7,856 bases of DNA from Planctomycetaceae bacterium (GTDB lineage: Bacteria; Planctomycetota; Planctomycetia; Pirellulales; Thermoguttaceae): assembly GCA_031276415.1 (NCBI GenBank), contig JAISNF010000283.1:1-7856 (forward strand), written 5' to 3'. Each line of letters begins with the position of its first letter. The stretch's first letter is position 1. Positions 7,001 through 7,856 of the stretch are shown one piece after another. Position numbers and translations under genes: made by a program. The notes under the pieces were generated by a model. That model made no database searches. It saw nothing but the letters and a program-made list of their open reading frames with translations, and was not told the DNA's origin.

Positions 7001-7425
7001 AAGCACCGTCTGTAACACAAACGCCGTCAACGAAACCTACCATTCTTGTTGCGGAAGACAATCGGATCAATCAGATTGTTATTGGGGAAATTTTAACTAA
7101 GGCGGATTTTGATTTTGAGTTGGTAGAAAACGGTATTAAAGCCTGTGAAGCGGTTTTTGAACGAAATTTTTCATTGATTTTGATGGATTGTCAAATGCCG
7201 GAGATGGACGGATTTGAGACAACGCAAATAATCCGAAACATGGAGACTGGAGTGGATGTACGAAAACCCGGACATACCGGACATATTCCGATTATTGCGT
7301 TGACGGCGAATTCTTTGCAGGATGATCGGAAGCGTTGTTTCGAATATGGTATGGACGATTTTTGTTCTAAACCGATTGATGCCAAATATCTTATAGACAT
7401 TATCCAAAAATGGTTAAGAAACTAA
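4069..7425 (+). CDS. soluble multi-PAS hybrid sensor histidine kinase with two receiver domains
   Basis: This 1118-residue protein has no hydrophobic membrane segment, so it is probably a cytoplasmic sensor. About four PAS-like modules are visible, at roughly 15-120, 138-255, 262-385 and 393-510. The dimerisation domain has FLANISHEIRTPLNGVIG with His531 as the autophosphorylation site. The ATPase domain shows GDAGRLRQVLFKLLNNGIKFT, DTGIGIP (684-690, Asp684), the FSQLDSSFARKYGGTG region and GGTGMGL (713-719). The first N-box Asn of the usual NLxxNAxKF pattern is replaced by Lys644, while Asn648 remains. Receiver 1 (about 774-898) has Asp829, Thr859 and Lys871, but its acidic pair is Ala780-Glu781. 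Receiver 2 (about 991-1116) is canonical, with Glu996-Asp997, Asp1040, Thr1079 and Lys1101. The receivers are joined by a repetitive linker (about 905-990). There is no HPt domain, so a separate phosphotransfer partner is likely. No response regulator or other partner gene is adjacent. No Shine-Dalgarno is visible at the ATG. Confidence 0.93.
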   Translation: MSASSDLTTFSSDTTWELLEQFIPSSRCIVFRLDLQGRIIQCGGAGLSRINLTPEKVCGKTINDYFEPHSNLIKYFKKTLRGEVSKLTGHFHSRFFNLRMQPVMEGTEIIGVAGFAVDETETVIADFATITDNDEQTERLLLVVLEFLDDGILVCYGNNGKYHTNSRFRELFEITSESLFSQSIDLFDNQIANLTSNVDEIREARRQLSETQKPQVGTLSFHDGRIYEWDAVAVQIGDHSGYAQIWKFHDVTITYWAAKKVKESEEQYRLLFASMSNGLLLLDVVRDESNQPVDYIISHANPAFAATLQTTPENLYGNSFLQILRGTRIFSVSVNEKWWYGLDEAADGNSGTYHIYVPHFSETPYQEIVVFPSKEDQIGILLYDETFRVRSEQTLRTMQLVIDHISEPVFWLNLDGTIQYVNIIGATTFGYQLPESPVGENFKNFAPLLDEEKWVGFLQKVEEEKTLRFETEMERCDQTRFPVQLTADLLERQDGEKLIAVCFNDLTEQIRRIEAEQSSIAKTKFLANISHEIRTPLNGVIGISDLLLRTELNRKQREYVELARSSGRHLLSIVDDILDFSKIEEGNIQLNFAEFDLPELLESVLAALAAKALNCNLELCGVYLTNIPKRVVGDAGRLRQVLFKLLNNGIKFTAQGGVKLSAALDSQQKRDGIPYSMIRFEIMDTGIGIPQDKLHQLFNSFSQLDSSFARKYGGTGMGLAISQEMIRLMGGEIFVESQEEIGSRFQFTIPLACEKPVFQMSGMFRKERQVLAKQKILVAAENNLLQNFIVDLLQSWDINIRAYRTKDEALSEFRCAVHHGQPYRIAIIDNSLADASGVELIKEIKQNSELQSTAIIMLTPLAKDYSETDLLLESVDQIIGKPFFCSSLFDALLDIVTHRNLFSGNIEKLRKQWKTTWDEEHYLNTTINNYNATKTNSETNSETDSETDSEVEGNVTQTTQTPAITQPQLITQPKSAVQAPSVTQTPSTKPTILVAEDNRINQIVIGEILTKADFDFELVENGIKACEAVFERNFSLILMDCQMPEMDGFETTQIIRNMETGVDVRKPGHTGHIPIIALTANSLQDDRKRCFEYGMDDFCSKPIDAKYLIDIIQKWLRN
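6871..6918 (+). repeat. four 12-bp tandem repeats in the kinase linker
   Basis: Units at 6871-6882, 6883-6894, 6895-6906 and 6907-6918 read ACAAATTCAGAA twice, then ACAGATTCAGAA and ACAGATTCAGAG. They encode TNSE, TNSE, TDSE, TDSE (residues 935-950). The near identity suggests recent slippage. Being in multiples of 12 bp, copy changes keep the frame. Confidence 0.92.
6943..7032 (+). repeat. five degenerate 18-bp repeats (T-Q-x-x-x-x hexapeptides) in the kinase linker
   Basis: Residues 959-988 divide into hexads TQTPAI, TQPQLI, TQPKSA, VQAPSV and TQTPST, each encoded by 18 bp beginning ACRCAA or similar. They follow the TNSE/TDSE repeats and end just before the second receiver. The Thr/Gln/Pro-rich composition suggests a flexible, unfolded tether. 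Confidence 0.7.
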
Positions 7426-7490
7426 CCATAATCTCATAACCCGCAACAAATAATCGTCCGCAAATTTCACAGATAATTTTTAAATGTGTC

Positions 7491-7519
7491 CGCAGATGAC
7501 GCAGATAAACGCTGATAAT
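7491..7519 (+). repeat. CGCAGATAA-type short tandem/interspersed repeat
   Basis: Three imperfect units follow one another: CGCAGATGA (7491-7499), CGCAGATAAA (7500-7509) and CGCTGATAAT (7510-7519). A related CACAGATAATT lies just upstream at 7468-7478. Sequences of this style recur as dispersed intergenic repeats in many environmental genomes. Its function is unknown. Confidence 0.5.
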
Positions 7520-7570
7520 GATTGAAATAATCGTAATCATTCACGAGTTTGGATGGAATAGGTTTAATGC

Positions 7571-7600
7571 GTAGAGACGCAATACATTGTGTCTGTCTAT
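7571..7600. repeat. degenerate GTAGAGACGCAAT palindrome
   Basis: AGACGCAAT (7575-7583) and ATTGTGTCT (7586-7594) are inverted copies with one mismatch around a two-base centre. The flanking TAG and CTA extend the symmetry imperfectly. It resembles the GTAGAGACGC...GCGTCTCTAC interspersed palindromes known from several phyla, in decayed form. Confidence 0.5.
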
Positions 7601-7639
7601 TTTGTAATTGTTCAAATAACGTAAAATGATGTGTTTCCT

Positions 7640-7721
7640 ACGCCCTGAAAGGGCAACACAAGCCAGCCCGCCGCAACGCGGCGGGTTCCAAGCGTTCCCC
7701 AATCAACGCCCTGAAAGGGCA
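7640..7721 (+). repeat. paired ACGCCCTGAAAGGGCA elements with central GC hairpin (REP-like)
   Basis: The 16 bases ACGCCCTGAAAGGGCA occur identically at 7640-7655 and 7706-7721, 66 bp apart. Each contains a GCCCT-GAA-AGGGC mini-hairpin. Between them lies a perfect 8-bp stem, CCCGCCGC (7667-7674) and GCGGCGGG (7678-7685), with loop AAC. This is strikingly GC-rich against the AT-rich surroundings. It fits the CGCCCTGAAAGGGC family of intergenic repeats. No T-run follows, so it is not a classical terminator. Confidence 0.8.
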
Positions 7722-7856
7722 GTATATGATAGTTGAGAGTGTATAGTTGAGAGTGGAGAGTTTCGCAATGCGGAGTTACAAATATTTTGGCAATAATTCC
7801 GCTTGCGACACTCTCCACTATCAACTATCCACTCTCAATTTTTATCCTGCCCTTTC
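7713..7856. repeat. long nested imperfect palindrome, truncated by the window edge
   Basis: Three nested inverted pairs share nearly the same centre (about 7785). The outer pair is GAAAGGGCAG (7713-7722) with CTGCCCTTTC (7847-7856), a perfect 10 of 10. The middle pair is 7731-7761 with 7810-7840, matching at 28 of 31 positions. The inner pair is TCGCAATGCGGA (7763-7774) with TCCGCTTGCGA (7798-7808), with one bulge. The left arm also contains a 14-bp direct repeat (7729-7742, 7743-7756; 13 of 14). It may be a MITE-like or REP-derived element. No coding capacity is seen. Confidence 0.75.

Larger units (their letters stand above)
7426..7856. other. gene-free right end made largely of short repeats
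   Basis: These 431 bases hold no credible gene on either strand. A minus-strand open frame at 7612-7824 exists only because it reads through the repeat elements. No terminator is evident right after the kinase stop. The stretch contains, in order, a CGCAGATAA-type repeat, a GTAGAGACGC palindrome, a pair of GCCCTGAAAGGGC elements with a strong hairpin between them, and a long palindrome reaching the window edge. Confidence 0.7.

Noticed and set aside
6848..7070. Minus-strand open frames with SESVSE or LFLNLF repeats opposite the kinase linker
   Set aside because: They are reverse readings of the 12-bp and 18-bp repeats inside the histidine kinase gene, which is clearly the real coding strand.
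7667..7685. Rho-independent terminator for the kinase transcript
   Set aside because: The stem is strong but lies about 240 bp past the stop, is followed by GTTCCAAGCG rather than a T-run, and belongs to a repeat element.
7612..7824. Minus-strand open frame of 70 codons giving LPFQGV-type peptides
   Set aside because: It is a translation of the GCCCTGAAAGGGC repeats, and LPFQG is simply their reverse-strand reading. It has no ribosome site or protein-like composition.
7640..7856. CRISPR array
   Set aside because: There are only two identical 16-bp direct copies and one inverted partial copy. The spacing sequence is itself palindromic, and no cas gene is present.

Overview
The window is AT-rich and its genes all lie on the + strand. 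It contains the tail of one gene, four complete protein genes and a repeat-filled right end. The best guess for the source is a low-G+C member of Planctomycetota, possibly Pirellulales/Thermoguttaceae-like. The main support is the exported alpha/beta hydrolase and the variant of glutamine amidophosphoribosyltransferase, both of which match forms I associate with planctomycetes. The genus cannot be told from this sequence, and the assignment rests on family recollection rather than a marker gene.

Layout: positions 1-95 hold the charged C-terminus of an unidentified protein. Positions 267-1892 encode a PurF-type amidophosphoribosyltransferase, the first committed step of purine synthesis. Positions 2095-2547 encode D-aminoacyl-tRNA deacylase (dtd), a translation proofreading enzyme. 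It is bracketed by inverted copies of an interspersed CTCTGTGTTC-type repeat. Positions 2938-3906 encode an exported or membrane-anchored serine alpha/beta hydrolase with an intact-looking catalytic triad. Positions 4069-7425 encode a large soluble hybrid histidine kinase with about four PAS-like sensor domains, a kinase core and two receiver domains joined by a repetitive linker. Positions 7426-7856 have no credible gene and are packed with at least four kinds of short repeat. They end in a long nested palindrome that runs off the window.

The genes do not look like an operon. The gaps between them are 390 bp or less but mostly over 150 bp, AT-rich, and several carry repeats. The products also belong to unrelated processes: purine synthesis, tRNA quality control, cell-envelope hydrolysis and signalling. 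I see no CRISPR array, transposase, phage gene, rRNA or tRNA. No clearly new multi-gene system is visible. The points most worth a second look are the nested palindrome at the right end, the inverted repeats around dtd, the degenerate first receiver and altered N-box of the kinase, and the uncharacterised hydrolase.
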